A DNA stretch of 64,000 nt from Agapanthus africanus (taxonomy: Eukaryota > Streptophyta > Magnoliopsida > Asparagales > Amaryllidaceae): assembly GCA_030015575.1 (NCBI GenBank), contig CM057338.1, positions 310,127,827 to 310,191,826 of the forward strand. Reading direction: 5' to 3'. Below the pieces are notes generated by a model. The model was not told the origin of the DNA, did not search any database, and saw nothing but the letters and a program-made list of their open reading frames with translations. Shown here one piece after another: positions 46,799-57,423 of the stretch. How positions within the stretch are numbered: position 1 is the stretch's first letter; each line of letters opens with the position of its first letter. Made by a program: the position numbers and the translations under genes.

Positions 46799-49700
46799 TG
46801 TCATGACCCGAAGGTACGGAACGTGACTGGCATTTAGATTACGAGACGTCTAAAGGCGTAACGTAACCTAAGTCAGCCAAAGCCTAGAAAATCTAAACCA
46901 AAATCAACAAGAGTGAAGGAAAACCTTTTATGAAAACTATTTTAAAATCAATTAAGTTGTATTAACCCCTTTTTAAAAACATCAAAATTTTTCCGAAAAT
47001 TTCGGCAGAGTCTCCTTTGTAAATACTAGCCCCCAAAATAGGTACAACAAGATATATAAACCTGTAAAACGAAATGGTATCCCCAAGCGGGATCTAGCTC
47101 TTCGCCCAAGGCGGATCACAACCACGCGCAATACATATGCAATATCAAGCAAATAAGCATAAAGAAATGCAAAGATAAGAAAAACACAATGTCGGCTCAA
47201 GTGAGCTCGACCCCAGAGAAACCACATATACACAAATCTCTCGGTCTCATCACTAGGTCGCATATAAAAATAAGAAGTGGTAGATGGAGAATACTAGATA
47301 CAAGATAGTACAAAAAAATAACAGTGTCCTCGCAATCCACCTAAGAGCAATGTCTCAAGTCTTAGCAAAAGAAGCTAATGATAAGATAAGCCCGCCGCTA
47401 TAAGGCTTACGGGTCCGACTTGCAAGACACTGTGGCACAACGAGGGTGAGTTGCCAGCTCGTGAGTAGCAAGTAACATATAATAAGGCTATTGTAAGAAT
47501 GCATGCAAATGCGTCACAATATGTATGTCTAGATGTGATGTAATACCACTAGTATGTATGCACATGTATGCAACATCAATACGAAATCTTTAAATGTTTA
47601 AATTACGATGATCTCTGCATTCTTAACTTAGAAAAAGAATATCTGTGCAATAGCTAAAGTACCATCAATGAAATCATCTGAAAACCGTGTCAAGCATCGA
47701 CACCAAATATGGAAATATATCTATCTTAATGTCTCACTATATCAATGTCTCAATACATCGGGCTCCGTCAGTCTGGATCGGCCCATATCATCAAATCTCA
47801 CGACAACGGTCGGTATCTTCCGGATATCCGCCACGCCAGACATCACCGGTAGGTAGTCTTCCCTGCCAGGCTCATCGTCTACAACTCGATCTTCTTGCCC
47901 CGGTGTACCATACCGGGCCCACCATGTACTCGAGACGGTTCATCCACTCCTCGAATCGAGTCTCGAAATCCAACAGAAAACATGAAAATTCATGGTGGAC
48001 GACACATACATCATGAGAAAACCGCAACTTTATTTTTAAAAAAATCATGATAATAAGCTTTTGTTAAATTCTTGCGGTTTTCCCCAAAATCCAGAAATCT
48101 CATCAATACTGAAATCCTCAAGAAAATCATAATACCCAACATGTTGTATATGATAAATGCTTATGATATCAAAGGTATGCAATGTGATTTGTGGCTAGGA
48201 ATCTATATAAGCATGATGATGATGTGAGGTATATACATGCTATGCAATTCAATGTATCATGTATGATGCACGTGATTGATACAGAACTAAGCAGGTTCTA
48301 CAGTGCTCATGGTATGGCAATTATCAAAGGCGTGTGTGTTCATATGAATAGTTCGCATGCAACATGAGCCAATGGTAATGATGTAAGTGTCCTAAGGGGT
48401 GATATCACACGGGTGTATATAGATGACCAGAAAGCTATGCATATGAATGAAATGGTTAACTAAATAACTATGCATATAGTTTGCAAGTAATAAAGTGATC
48501 CTAACTATGGGGCGTCTCGCGCCATCCAGAAGATTTCCCCATAGATGTAGACATCTACTCACCCGGACGTCTCGCTAATCTGATCCAACCACCGCTTTGC
48601 CTTTGCGCACCACGTCCGATATTTCCGCAACCGATCCTAAGATTGAACAACACTAACATAAGATTACATATTCTTGAAATAACGCAAGTCGCAAAATAAA
48701 AGAATCAACACTCACAAGTTAGGCACAACGTGCACTCGGTGCGCGGAAAACACACGAAAATCACTAAGCCTTAACTAAAATCGTCGTTTCGGGGCAACCG
48801 TCAAAACTAAAACCCGACTAAACCAATTTCCGCATTCACACACCCTAAAAGTCATAGAAGATGCTATTAATATCGTTGAACTATCATAATTAAATCACCT
48901 CCTAATTTTATGGAAAACCTAGTAAGCATTAACAACTCAATTTCGATGCAAACATCGCGGTTTAACGATATAGCGATCACAACATCGCACAAATATCCAA
49001 TCTAACCCACTAGATAACCACTATACCTAATTTAATCTATTAACAATGCTTCAAACCCTAATTAAAATTTCAACCCTTTTCTAGAATTTCCTAAACAAGA
49101 AATTATAACCAAATTAACACTTTAAAATTCTAAATTAGCATTTTTAAACTACCAATTTAATAACTAGATTAGAATTATACCTTACAAGTTGTGAACCTCT
49201 TGCACTTAGCCTCCAAAGTTACCTCTTTTCTCCTTGTTTTAAACCAATTTGGGTTTAGGAGGAGGTAGAATAGGGATTAGGTTTGAATTAGTGAAGAAAA
49301 TTGTGGATTTCGGTGGATTTTTGTTGATTTTTGAATGAATTTTGAACCAAAAAATGATGGGAAAAATGGGGAGCTGCTGGGTTGATTTCGGCCAGAGGTA
49401 AAGAGAGGGGGAGAGAGTGGGGAAATGTGTGGAAAATTCTACACAAAAAGTCTTTCACAAGCTCATTTAATGCTCTCACATCAATTTTTACAAAAAAACC
49501 CCATTTTAATTCATTTTTAAACCATAAAACAACTAGACTTGAAATGTTTTGATAAAATTTTTGTTAACACTAGATTTTAGTTTATAATGGTTCCTAAGTG
49601 TGTAATTTACCCATTTAAATTTGTATTTATCACTAATTTAATGTATTTTTAAAAGCTTAAAATAATATTAAAAATAATTAATTAAGGATTTTTTTTAAAT

Positions 49701-49870
49701 AACTAGAAATTTTTAAGTGACAATTTATTAACCAATTTCTAGCAATATCTTATCTAAATTTTGTATAATTAGGCCTATATTGAAAAATAATTATTTTGAC
49801 TTTTTACGGAAAAGACTGTTTATTTTACCGATTATCGAAAAACTGCGTAAACAATTTTCGAAGCGTTACA
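46799..49870 (-). repeat. G2 right LTR (5' LTR), 3072 bp
   Basis: It starts TGTCATGACCCG and ends GAAGCGTTACA. It is uninterrupted and is the reference for the split left copy. Open frames within it (46982-47263, 47668-48016, 49288-49479) are LTR sequence repeated in the left copy. Confidence 0.95.
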
Positions 49871-49875
49871 TGCAC
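49871..49875. repeat. Target-site duplication of G2, right (TGCAC)
   Basis: It pairs with CGCAC at 26737-26741, one transition apart. Confidence 0.85.
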
Positions 49876-50350
49876 AAAAATATCTAGTGCAGTAGAGTGC
49901 ACGATAACGAACGTTGAGTGCACACAGTGCATGAAAACATAAATCTAGTGCAATAAATGCACGAAAACAACATCGGGTGCACTAGGTGCCCGAAAACTCG
50001 TTAATGTACCAAAAGCACACAAAAACAACACCGAGTGTACCAAGGTGTATAAAATCATAGGCATGTGCAACTGTGTGCACAAAACACGTATCAATGTATT
50101 GCAAGCACATGTGAGTTATACCAAGTGTATAAGTCAAGTCGAGTGCTTACAACATGCACGAAATCAAATCGACAGTATCAAAATCCATGGAATCATAAAT
50201 ATGCGCAGCCAAGACACAAAATCGATATCAAGTGCAATAAATATGCAAAAATCGTAAACCAACGAAACAGATGTATAAAGCATAAATCAAGTGCAACAAC
50301 CGTGCACAAATGAAAATATCCAGTCGAGTGCAGCCATGGTGCACGAAAAC
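49871..50350. repeat. GTGCA...TGCAC array, right half
   Basis: It continues the array cut by G2. Units such as AGTGCAGTAGAGTGCACGA and AAGTGCAACAACCGTGCAC recur at roughly 30-40 base steps, increasingly degenerate in the middle and clear again at 50288-50347. With 26440-26741 the array spans about 780 bases. Small open frames through it have no known similarity. Confidence 0.82.
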
Positions 50351-50499
50351 AAATATCACGAAACCAAATCATCGAAACTCAAAGTCCGAACTATACAAGC
50401 ATGATACTCGGATCACTAAAACGCAAATCGCAATAAATGATATTGAGGTATACCTCCTTCAATATCGAAAAAAAGCCGATGTGCCCAAAGTTGGCAGAG

Positions 50500-51880
50500 C
50501 AAGAACATTCGCTTGCCACCTGATCACGGTCTGGCATCCTCTGTCTCTAGGTCCTTTTTTTCTCTATAGATTACCAATCTCATAATATTTCTTCTTGTCG
50601 GCCCGGTTAGGTGTAACGATAGAAACGGTTCCATTCTGGCACTCCTCTGATCATCTCTTGGCCAATTAACATGACCACTTGCAAGGTCACACGTTACTGA
50701 TGGCAGCATCTAACCCTCTGAATACGTGCAATACAATTGATCCTGGGTGCAAATCTTTATCGCTGTGGTATCCTGGAAAGAACCTGCTTAGGTCTTTTCT
50801 GATCTCACCTATACCGAACTATACGGAGGTTGGCACTCATTACAAAAATTCATTTTCTCATTTCTGGACAGCTGCGTCCTCTGCACGACTTTCCTCTGAA
50901 ATTTGGCCGTATCCAACGCTTCTGCATACATATCAGTCCTTTGATTTCAACAAGAAGTAACAACAGCTCGTTAATATCTCGCACGAACCTATTGTTCTAC
51001 CCATCTTCATTATCATCCATTTCGATGTCATAACTTGCGGCTAAGTACTGCAATTCGTTCTTGGTTACAGTCAATACGGAGTCTCTCACACGGACTCGAA
51101 ATTACGAACTCTGTTATTTTCACCACTCTGTGGAAGATATCTAGCCGATTACATCCTCGGGAACTCATCCAGATTATCGGAGGAATACGCTTCATTCGTC
51201 CATTCTCGATCAACTCACAACGCGTCTGGATGAGATCTTTTTATCTGAAGCTGGTCAACTTACTGATCTCACATTAGAGCATCCAACGAACAATGTCCTC
51301 TCTTGATCGATTTACTCTAGATCTAAGTAAGATCCTTCAACTGGAATTCTTCAACTCAACTGAGCCTACGTCGGGAATCCAATTAGACGAATCATCTCAG
51401 TCACTTTATTATAGATGGACTAGCGATCTTCTGTCACATCTCTGTCTTTAAGCTCCAGTGGTTTCAGCTTAAAAACTCTTGAGGAGACATCCCATCAATT
51501 TCAGCAACAGCTGAGTCATATATCTGCACGATAGACAACATCGTGATCTCTGGGGTAAGCTGTACATCAACAGTCCTCTCAATCTAGTAGTCGCTATTAA
51601 TGGCCCGATCATCTAGTATAGATCCTGAACACTCACCTTAAATGAGAGATCTCAAGACAACCAATACATCGACATGTTCCTATGTCACCAGAAAACATCA
51701 TGGTCAATCCTCGTCCGTGACGAGCTCGTTCTGACCGCATCTCTAGGAGCAGCTCCCTATACTCTCATAGCCATGGTGACAGGAACCTCAAACACATATC
51801 GATGAAGATTGATTGAAGGAACGAATGGAATCAATAAGTCTGAAATGGAAATGTGATCATAGGAAGGAATGGAATCAATG
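50500..51880 (-). pseudogene. G3 gag remnant
   Basis: The region aligns with G2 gag at the DNA level, clearest at 50975-51065 versus 45845-45935 (CGCACGAACCT versus CGCACAAACCT and following blocks). A second block at about 51590-51630 matches the start of G2 gag. No frame longer than about 80 codons survives. The order (LTR, primer-binding site, gag) matches G2, but protease, reverse transcriptase, RNase H and integrase sequences are not found in what follows. Confidence 0.65.
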
Positions 51881-52142
51881 GGAGTATGATCATAGGAATG
51901 AATAGAAGCATGAATCTCAAAAAATGTACATCCTAAGGTCACATAAGAGGAGCAGTGTGTCGTAAGTATGCTGCGGAACATACACACGGTACGTCACTCT
52001 ACTCAAGCTACCTACTCCATCAACCAAGGTCAACATATAAGATGAAATCTCAGGTCCCAAACACTCATTAGTCAAGTCTAAGTTCCTTAAGGTCAAGCCT
52101 AAACTCGAACCAAGGTTAAACCTAACGCTCTGATACCAACTT
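51881..52142 (-). promoter_or_regulatory. G3 leader with primer-binding site
   Basis: TTGGTATCAGAGC on the minus strand (about 52128-52141) lies next to the LTR. The block TCCTAAGGTCA...GGAACATAC...CTACTCCATC matches the G2 leader at about 46650-46745, confirming that the two are related. Confidence 0.85.
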
Positions 52143-53044
52143 TGTCACGACTCGGAATTTGGCACGTGACCAACACTTAAATCATGCAACGTCTAAAGAC
52201 GTAACATAATTCAAGTTAGCCAAAGCCCAGAAAATCTAAACCTTTTGAAAGAAAATAGTGGAGCTGCAATTTTGAAACGACATAAAGAAATTCAGGCCAT
52301 CCTTTTTAAAATATAAGTCATATCATAAGAAAATGCAACAGTTTGCTATCTTTGAAAACATTTTCGTCCTTGAAAAAAATGGGCAGCACCTCCTTTGTAT
52401 ATTTTGATCCAAAACCACATACATGCAATAAAAAGCATCCCCAAGCGGAAGCCAGCTCTTCGCCAATTGGCGGAATCACAACCACGCAATAAGCATATAT
52501 ACGACGCCCTACGGTGAAGATCAAACACAAAAAGAATAATAAGTAAAGCAAGACATCATCAGTTCAAATAGCGAACATACACCCATCTCGCTCTAAGTCT
52601 CGCAAATATACAAGTCTGTGTCTAGGTCTAACAATATACAAAGTCTAGTTTCTGATTGATGGATCTTATCTAGATACAATGGAAATAATAGGTGCAAGAG
52701 TGGTCACGATCTAAATGTGTATCCCACCTACCAAAGTAAAACACCCTGAAGAAAGCTATGAGCCAGCGATACCGCTACTGATCCGAGCGGTCGAACCTGT
52801 AAGAAAACTGTGGCACAACGAGGGCGAGTTTCCAACTCGCAAGTAGAAAATATCTGCAAGTAGAAATCGAATAGACAACGATCCCTAGGTCCTATTGTAT
52901 CATGAAGGTAATACTATGGTATCTAGGGTGACCACGTATGCATATGCATCAACAATAGAGTCATACCAATAACAACATGTAATGATAGTCATCTGAAATG
53001 TATGCATGCATATCAAGTAACGTGTGTCCATCAACGACACATCA

Positions 53045-53187
53045 ACATCATGAAACCTGAGTGTCCAATATCGACACTCGAAACATCATGCAACCCGTGT
53101 CCAGCATCGACACCTTAATATCATGGAACCTGAGTATCCAATATCGACACTCGAAATATCATGAAATCCGTGTCCAGCATCGACACG
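53045..53187. repeat. Short tandem array, GTGTC...GACAC units (right G3 LTR)
   Basis: About four units of roughly 35 bases are present, alternating AACCTGAGTGTCCAATATCG and AACCCGTGTCCAGCATCG types, so the higher-order unit is about 71 bases. It corresponds to 1739-1860. Confidence 0.85.
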
Positions 53188-53351
53188 TAAATCCTCATAT
53201 CTCAGGCACCGCATCATCATATCGGCCCTTATATCCATCTGATCTCACGACTCCGGTCGGTATCCTACGGATAACCGCCGGGTCCAAACTATCACCAGTA
53301 GGTAGTACATCCCCTTCCAGACTCATCGTTTACTCCACGATCTTCTAGCCC

Positions 53352-53356
53352 CAGGG
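53352..53356. repeat. Target-site duplication of C2, left (CAGGG)
   Basis: CAGGG precedes the TGTAGGG start of C2 and recurs at 63964-63968. Confidence 0.95.
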
Positions 53357-55579
53357 TGTAGGGTTCCTAGGCACTCTCAAGAGGTCTCACAAGGCATCAA
53401 CCATGCCAATTTCAAATTTTACGGTGCCGAGAAACCCTAGACTAGATCGTTGACTAGAAATTTAGGCGAAATACGAATCTAGTTAACAACTTAACTAAAG
53501 ATAAGTAGCTACAACCTTTGTAGATCCGGATATCCACTTCCTTGGCTCCACGTAGGCGTCCTCTCGCTTTCCATCTCGAATCCCGGACTCAATCGTCGGC
53601 TTGATCGGAGAAATGGGCGGACTAGGTCGTCGGCTTCGTGCCGAAGATGATCTACGTCGAGGCATCACAAGTTCAAGCTCCGACTTCACAAATTTGTGAA
53701 ACTTGTGAAGAAAACACCCAAAACAACTTGGCAAGAGATAGAGGGTGAAGAAATAGGAGGTGGGTTCACTTTAGAATTGGATTTCTCACTTTAGAACTCA
53801 AGTTGCCATTAATGGCATCAAGCTTTCTTTCTTGAAGAAGAAGGAGAGAATGAAGCTAGAATATGATAAGTGTTTTTTTTTAAAATTGAAAAGTAAATGA
53901 ATACTTATCATATACTAACTAGGGTAGAGTGTAGAGAATAGACCATGGTTACTTGGATGGGTTAGGGTTAAGCATGAAGACAAGAATGGTTAAGAAATCA
54001 AAGCTTCATGAAGCTTCAACTAGAAACAAATAAAGCCACCATTCTTATCTAAATCATTTCCAAATAAATAAATGAACAAATAAATAAATAAATGAATATG
54101 CAAAACCCTAATCATCATATTAACCATGGTTTAATTCTATACACTTAACTATATGATCAAGTATCATCAAACATGATACAAATATGTGCACAAAAGTATA
54201 TCACATATACTTCTTGCACATCAAGTGAGAAAATCCATTTAAAGTGAACCAATACTAGTTAATGCAAAATAATATATCAAATATATAATTATACATTAAA
54301 TCATTAAATTAACACTTGATTTAACGATCCGGTCATATCGCATATAACCGACTAGTATCCTGTGTATCGGCTTATCGAATCAATCCTTGATTCGATATCT
54401 AGGTTATATCGAATATAACCAATCGATACATCGCGAGAATGAAATACGGTATCACATACACGCATTATTCTCGGTCCTGCACATATCTCATATGCGCTCC
54501 TATTTCGTTTCGCTTGAGCGAGGAAACCTCTGTGTATGACTCTAAAGACTCGTCAATACGCCGGTAGCAGATGATGATCATATCAAGCACCCACAAGCCG
54601 CAAGCGGTCTGCTAAACATAACGGCCATCCGGGTATTGAGCGATCAGAAGATCGACGAGCTAGCCCGCTCACACTCCTGTGAATCCAACCAGTAACACTT
54701 ACCGTACAGTCCGGTCTGTTCGTCTGATATGTCGCATATCAAGTCTAGGGGTGGTAAACGTCAGACCCCAATAACCGATAAGTCGTGCCGATGTGAGGCT
54801 CATAATGGGTCGAGAAACTACTGGTAACACTTACCAGCAAATCTCTGATCAGCCCTGGCCAGGGACTTCCCTGTTACGGCCAATCGAGCACTGCGCAACA
54901 TCAACCCCCCAATACCGGGAGAGACGAAACCCCTCCTATCGCTCATTGCCTCCATGTGACTCGGGACTGTACCCAAAGACCACCATTTTGCACGCCCTCA
55001 TGGACGTGGTAAGGTGGAGATCAAAGCACAGTGGGAATCACACAAGACTCTATGACGATCTCGGGTCTCCAGACTAACCTGCACAAGTGTCACCTGAGAA
55101 CTGCCATCTGACGTGAGGTATAATACCATCTGGGAGTTCTCGGCGAGTCCGTCCAGTGTACCCAGTCTCCACTGAGCACCCGTACACCATCTCTGATGTC
55201 AAACACCAATGGATATGGGATCATCCATCGCCCATCTCATGGGTCGAGAAGCGTATACGCTAGTCTACACTGGTATATCGATGCCCCGTCTCGATATACC
55301 CACGACTAGGGACCTTGAAGGATGTACCTATGGACTACCATGTCCCCACTAGTATGATCTGCATCATAGTCCAGGTAGTCAAGTACACATCCTAAGGGCT
55401 TTACCAACATGTAACTATAAGACAGTATAAAGAGACAAGTGTACATGTTAAGATAAAGAGTAACCAGATAGCATACTATCATATCGAGCAAGAAAGTCAT
55501 CTCTATATATATCCAAGCATCCAATATAATATACATCATCTGTACAATACTGGCCTCTAGGGCATACATACAACTAACA
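53357..55579 (-). repeat. C2 left LTR (3' LTR), 2223 bp
   Basis: Ends TGTAGGGTTCC...CAACTAACA. It has an (AAAT)n-like run at about 54062-54096. Open frames at 53495-53734, 54793-55077 and 55306-55569 are each repeated in the other LTR. Confidence 0.96.
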
Positions 55580-55598
55580 ATCTCCCACTTGCACTAGG
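55580..55598 (-). promoter_or_regulatory. C2 polypurine tract
   Basis: The minus strand reads GTGCAAGTGGGAGATT against the LTR start TGTTAG. It overlaps the end of the RNase H frame, as usual in copia elements. Confidence 0.88.
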
Positions 55599-57423
55599 GC
55601 CAGCTGCTGTAGTATCGCATACCGAGCATCCCGAAGAGTCTCTCAAACTGTATCTGGGGAATGGCCTTCGTGAGTGGATCCGCCGTGTTGTTCTTCGTGT
55701 CAACCCTCCTGACCTCGATCTCCCGGCGATCAACTATCTCCCGGATCAGGTGATACCGCCTCAGAATATGCCTGGATCGCTGATGGGACCTGGGTTCCTT
55801 GGCCAAAGCCACCGCTCCATTGTTATCGCAATACAAAGGTATTGGATGCTCAATGGATGGAACCACACCAAGTTCAGTAATGAACTTCTTGATCCAGACA
55901 GCCTCCTTAACGGCATCGTTGGCAGCGATGTATTCAGCCTCCATCGTCGAGTCTGCCACGGTTTCCTGCTTGGAACTCTTCCAGCTAACCGCCCCTCCGT
56001 AAAGGGTAAAGACAAAGCCCGACTGCGACTTAGAGTCGTCCTTATCACTCTGGAAGCTCGAATCGGTAAAGGACTCCACTTGGATTTCTCCGTTACCATA
56101 CACCAAGAGCATCTCTTTAGTCCTTCGCAAGTACTTGAGAATGCTCTTCACAGCTGTCCAGTGACTCTCTCCAGGATCAGCTTGATACCTGCTCACTATA
56201 CTTAGTGAGTATGCTACATCGGGTCTGGTACATAGCATCGCATACATGATAGAGCCTACAGCCGAAGCATAGGGTATCCCTTGCATGCGAGCTCTCTCCA
56301 AATCAGTCTTGGGAGACATCTCTTTGGAGAGAGTGACTCCAGAGATCGTGGGCAAGTTCCCACGCTTGGAATCTTCCATACTAAACCTTTTTAGTATGGT
56401 GTCAATGTACCTGGATTGGGACAATCCCAAAATCCGTTTGGATCTATCTCTATAGATCCTAATTCCCAATATGCAGGAGGCATCACCAAGATCTTTCATT
56501 GAGAATCTTTGTGATAAGAAGAGCTTGACCGATTGCAGCATAGGAATATCATTTCCTATCAAGAGTATGTCGTCCACGTACAATACGAGGAAGACAACCT
56601 TACTCTCTGCCACCTTCTTGTAGATACAAGGTTCATCTGGATTTTTGACGAAATCAAACTCTTTGATAACGACATCAAAACAGATGTTCCAACTCCGCGA
56701 TGCTTGCTTTAATCCATAAATGGATTTAAGCAGCTTGCACACCTTGCCGCTGCTCCCACTGTCTACGAAGCCCTCTGGCTGAGTCATGTACACGCACTCT
56801 TCTAAATCACCATTTAGAAAGGCGGTCTTAACATCCATTTGCCAGATTTCGTAGTCATGATATGCAGCGATGGCAAGCATGATCCGGATGGATTTAAGCA
56901 TAGCCACTGGAGAAAAAGTTTCGTCATAGTCCACACCTGGTCTTTGACGAAAACCCTTTGCTACAAGTCTAGCTTTGAAAGTCTCCACTTTCCCATCTAC
57001 ACCAAGTTTTTTCTTGAAGATCCACTTGCTCCCGATGGGTTTTACCCCTTCAGGAGCAACTTCCAAAGTCCATACTTTGTTGGTGTACATAGATTCCATC
57101 TCGGACCGCATAGCATCCAGCCATTTCACTGAGTCCCTACTCGTGATGGCCTGCTCGAAGCTAGTTGGGTCATCATCCTCCATGATGCAATCCTCGCTTC
57201 CACCGTCAATGAGAAAACCGTAGTATCTCTCAGGTGGACGAGATACCCTACTAGATCGGCGGAGAGGCTGGGGTTCGTCGAGTTCTACTGAATTCTCTGG
57301 TTCTACCAAGTTTTCTGTTTCAGTTTGTGTTGCTGGAACCTCTTCCAGTTCTACCTCAATGCTACTTGTCTGTTTCGTAAGAAAACTCTTTTCTAAGAAA
57401 GTGGCATGTCGAAAAACAAACAC
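55594..57423 (-). CDS. C2 reverse transcriptase-RNase H
   Basis: This is an open frame of 609 codons, apparently intact. The N-terminal part is the end of the integrase/linker (L-R-R-S-S-R-V-S-R-P-P-E-R-Y). The RVT_2 domain follows: I-G-S-K-W-I-F-K-K-K, V-K-T-A-F-L-N-G-D-L and the active-site Y-V-D-D in L-Y-V-D-D-I-L-L-I-G. Copia RNase H ends the protein (D-S-T-M-E-A-E-Y-I-A, then K-A-I-P-Q). The true frame begins upstream, before the frameshift near 57503, in the preceding frame. With the LTR identity this suggests a recently active lineage. Mobilisation would need gag from another copy. Confidence 0.93.
   Translation of the reverse strand: MFVFRHATFLEKSFLTKQTSSIEVELEEVPATQTETENLVEPENSVELDEPQPLRRSSRVSRPPERYYGFLIDGGSEDCIMEDDDPTSFEQAITSRDSVKWLDAMRSEMESMYTNKVWTLEVAPEGVKPIGSKWIFKKKLGVDGKVETFKARLVAKGFRQRPGVDYDETFSPVAMLKSIRIMLAIAAYHDYEIWQMDVKTAFLNGDLEECVYMTQPEGFVDSGSSGKVCKLLKSIYGLKQASRSWNICFDVVIKEFDFVKNPDEPCIYKKVAESKVVFLVLYVDDILLIGNDIPMLQSVKLFLSQRFSMKDLGDASCILGIRIYRDRSKRILGLSQSRYIDTILKRFSMEDSKRGNLPTISGVTLSKEMSPKTDLERARMQGIPYASAVGSIMYAMLCTRPDVAYSLSIVSRYQADPGESHWTAVKSILKYLRRTKEMLLVYGNGEIQVESFTDSSFQSDKDDSKSQSGFVFTLYGGAVSWKSSKQETVADSTMEAEYIAANDAVKEAVWIKKFITELGVVPSIEHPIPLYCDNNGAVALAKEPRSHQRSRHILRRYHLIREIVDRREIEVRRVDTKNNTADPLTKAIPQIQFERLFGMLGMRYYSSWP

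Larger units (their letters stand above)
26742..49870 (-). mobile_element. G2: Tekay/Del-type Ty3/gypsy element, interrupted by A1
   Basis: The left LTR is 26742-41812 (split by A1), the internal region 41813-46798 and the right LTR 46799-49870. After removal of A1 the LTRs are 3071 and 3072 bp. The order gag, protease, reverse transcriptase, RNase H, integrase-chromodomain runs on the minus strand in a single frame. It belongs to the same broad family as its host G3 by LTR sequence, leader and gag. Confidence 0.95.
52143..53356 (-). repeat. G3 right LTR (5' LTR), first part
   Basis: It begins TGTCACGACTCGG, like the TGTCATGACCCG of G2. It holds the GTGTC/GACAC array at 53045-53187 and is interrupted by C2 at 53356. 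It resumes at 63964 and runs out of the window. No gene is present. Confidence 0.88.

Noticed and set aside
52128..52141. tRNA gene suggested by tRNA-complementary words at the element junctions
   Set aside because: Only 12-18 bases complementary to a tRNA 3' end, placed next to LTRs; these are primer-binding sites.
55750..56205. Plus-strand frames of up to 151 codons opposite C2 RNase H
   Set aside because: The minus-strand frame carries conserved RNase H residues; the plus-strand frames are shadows.
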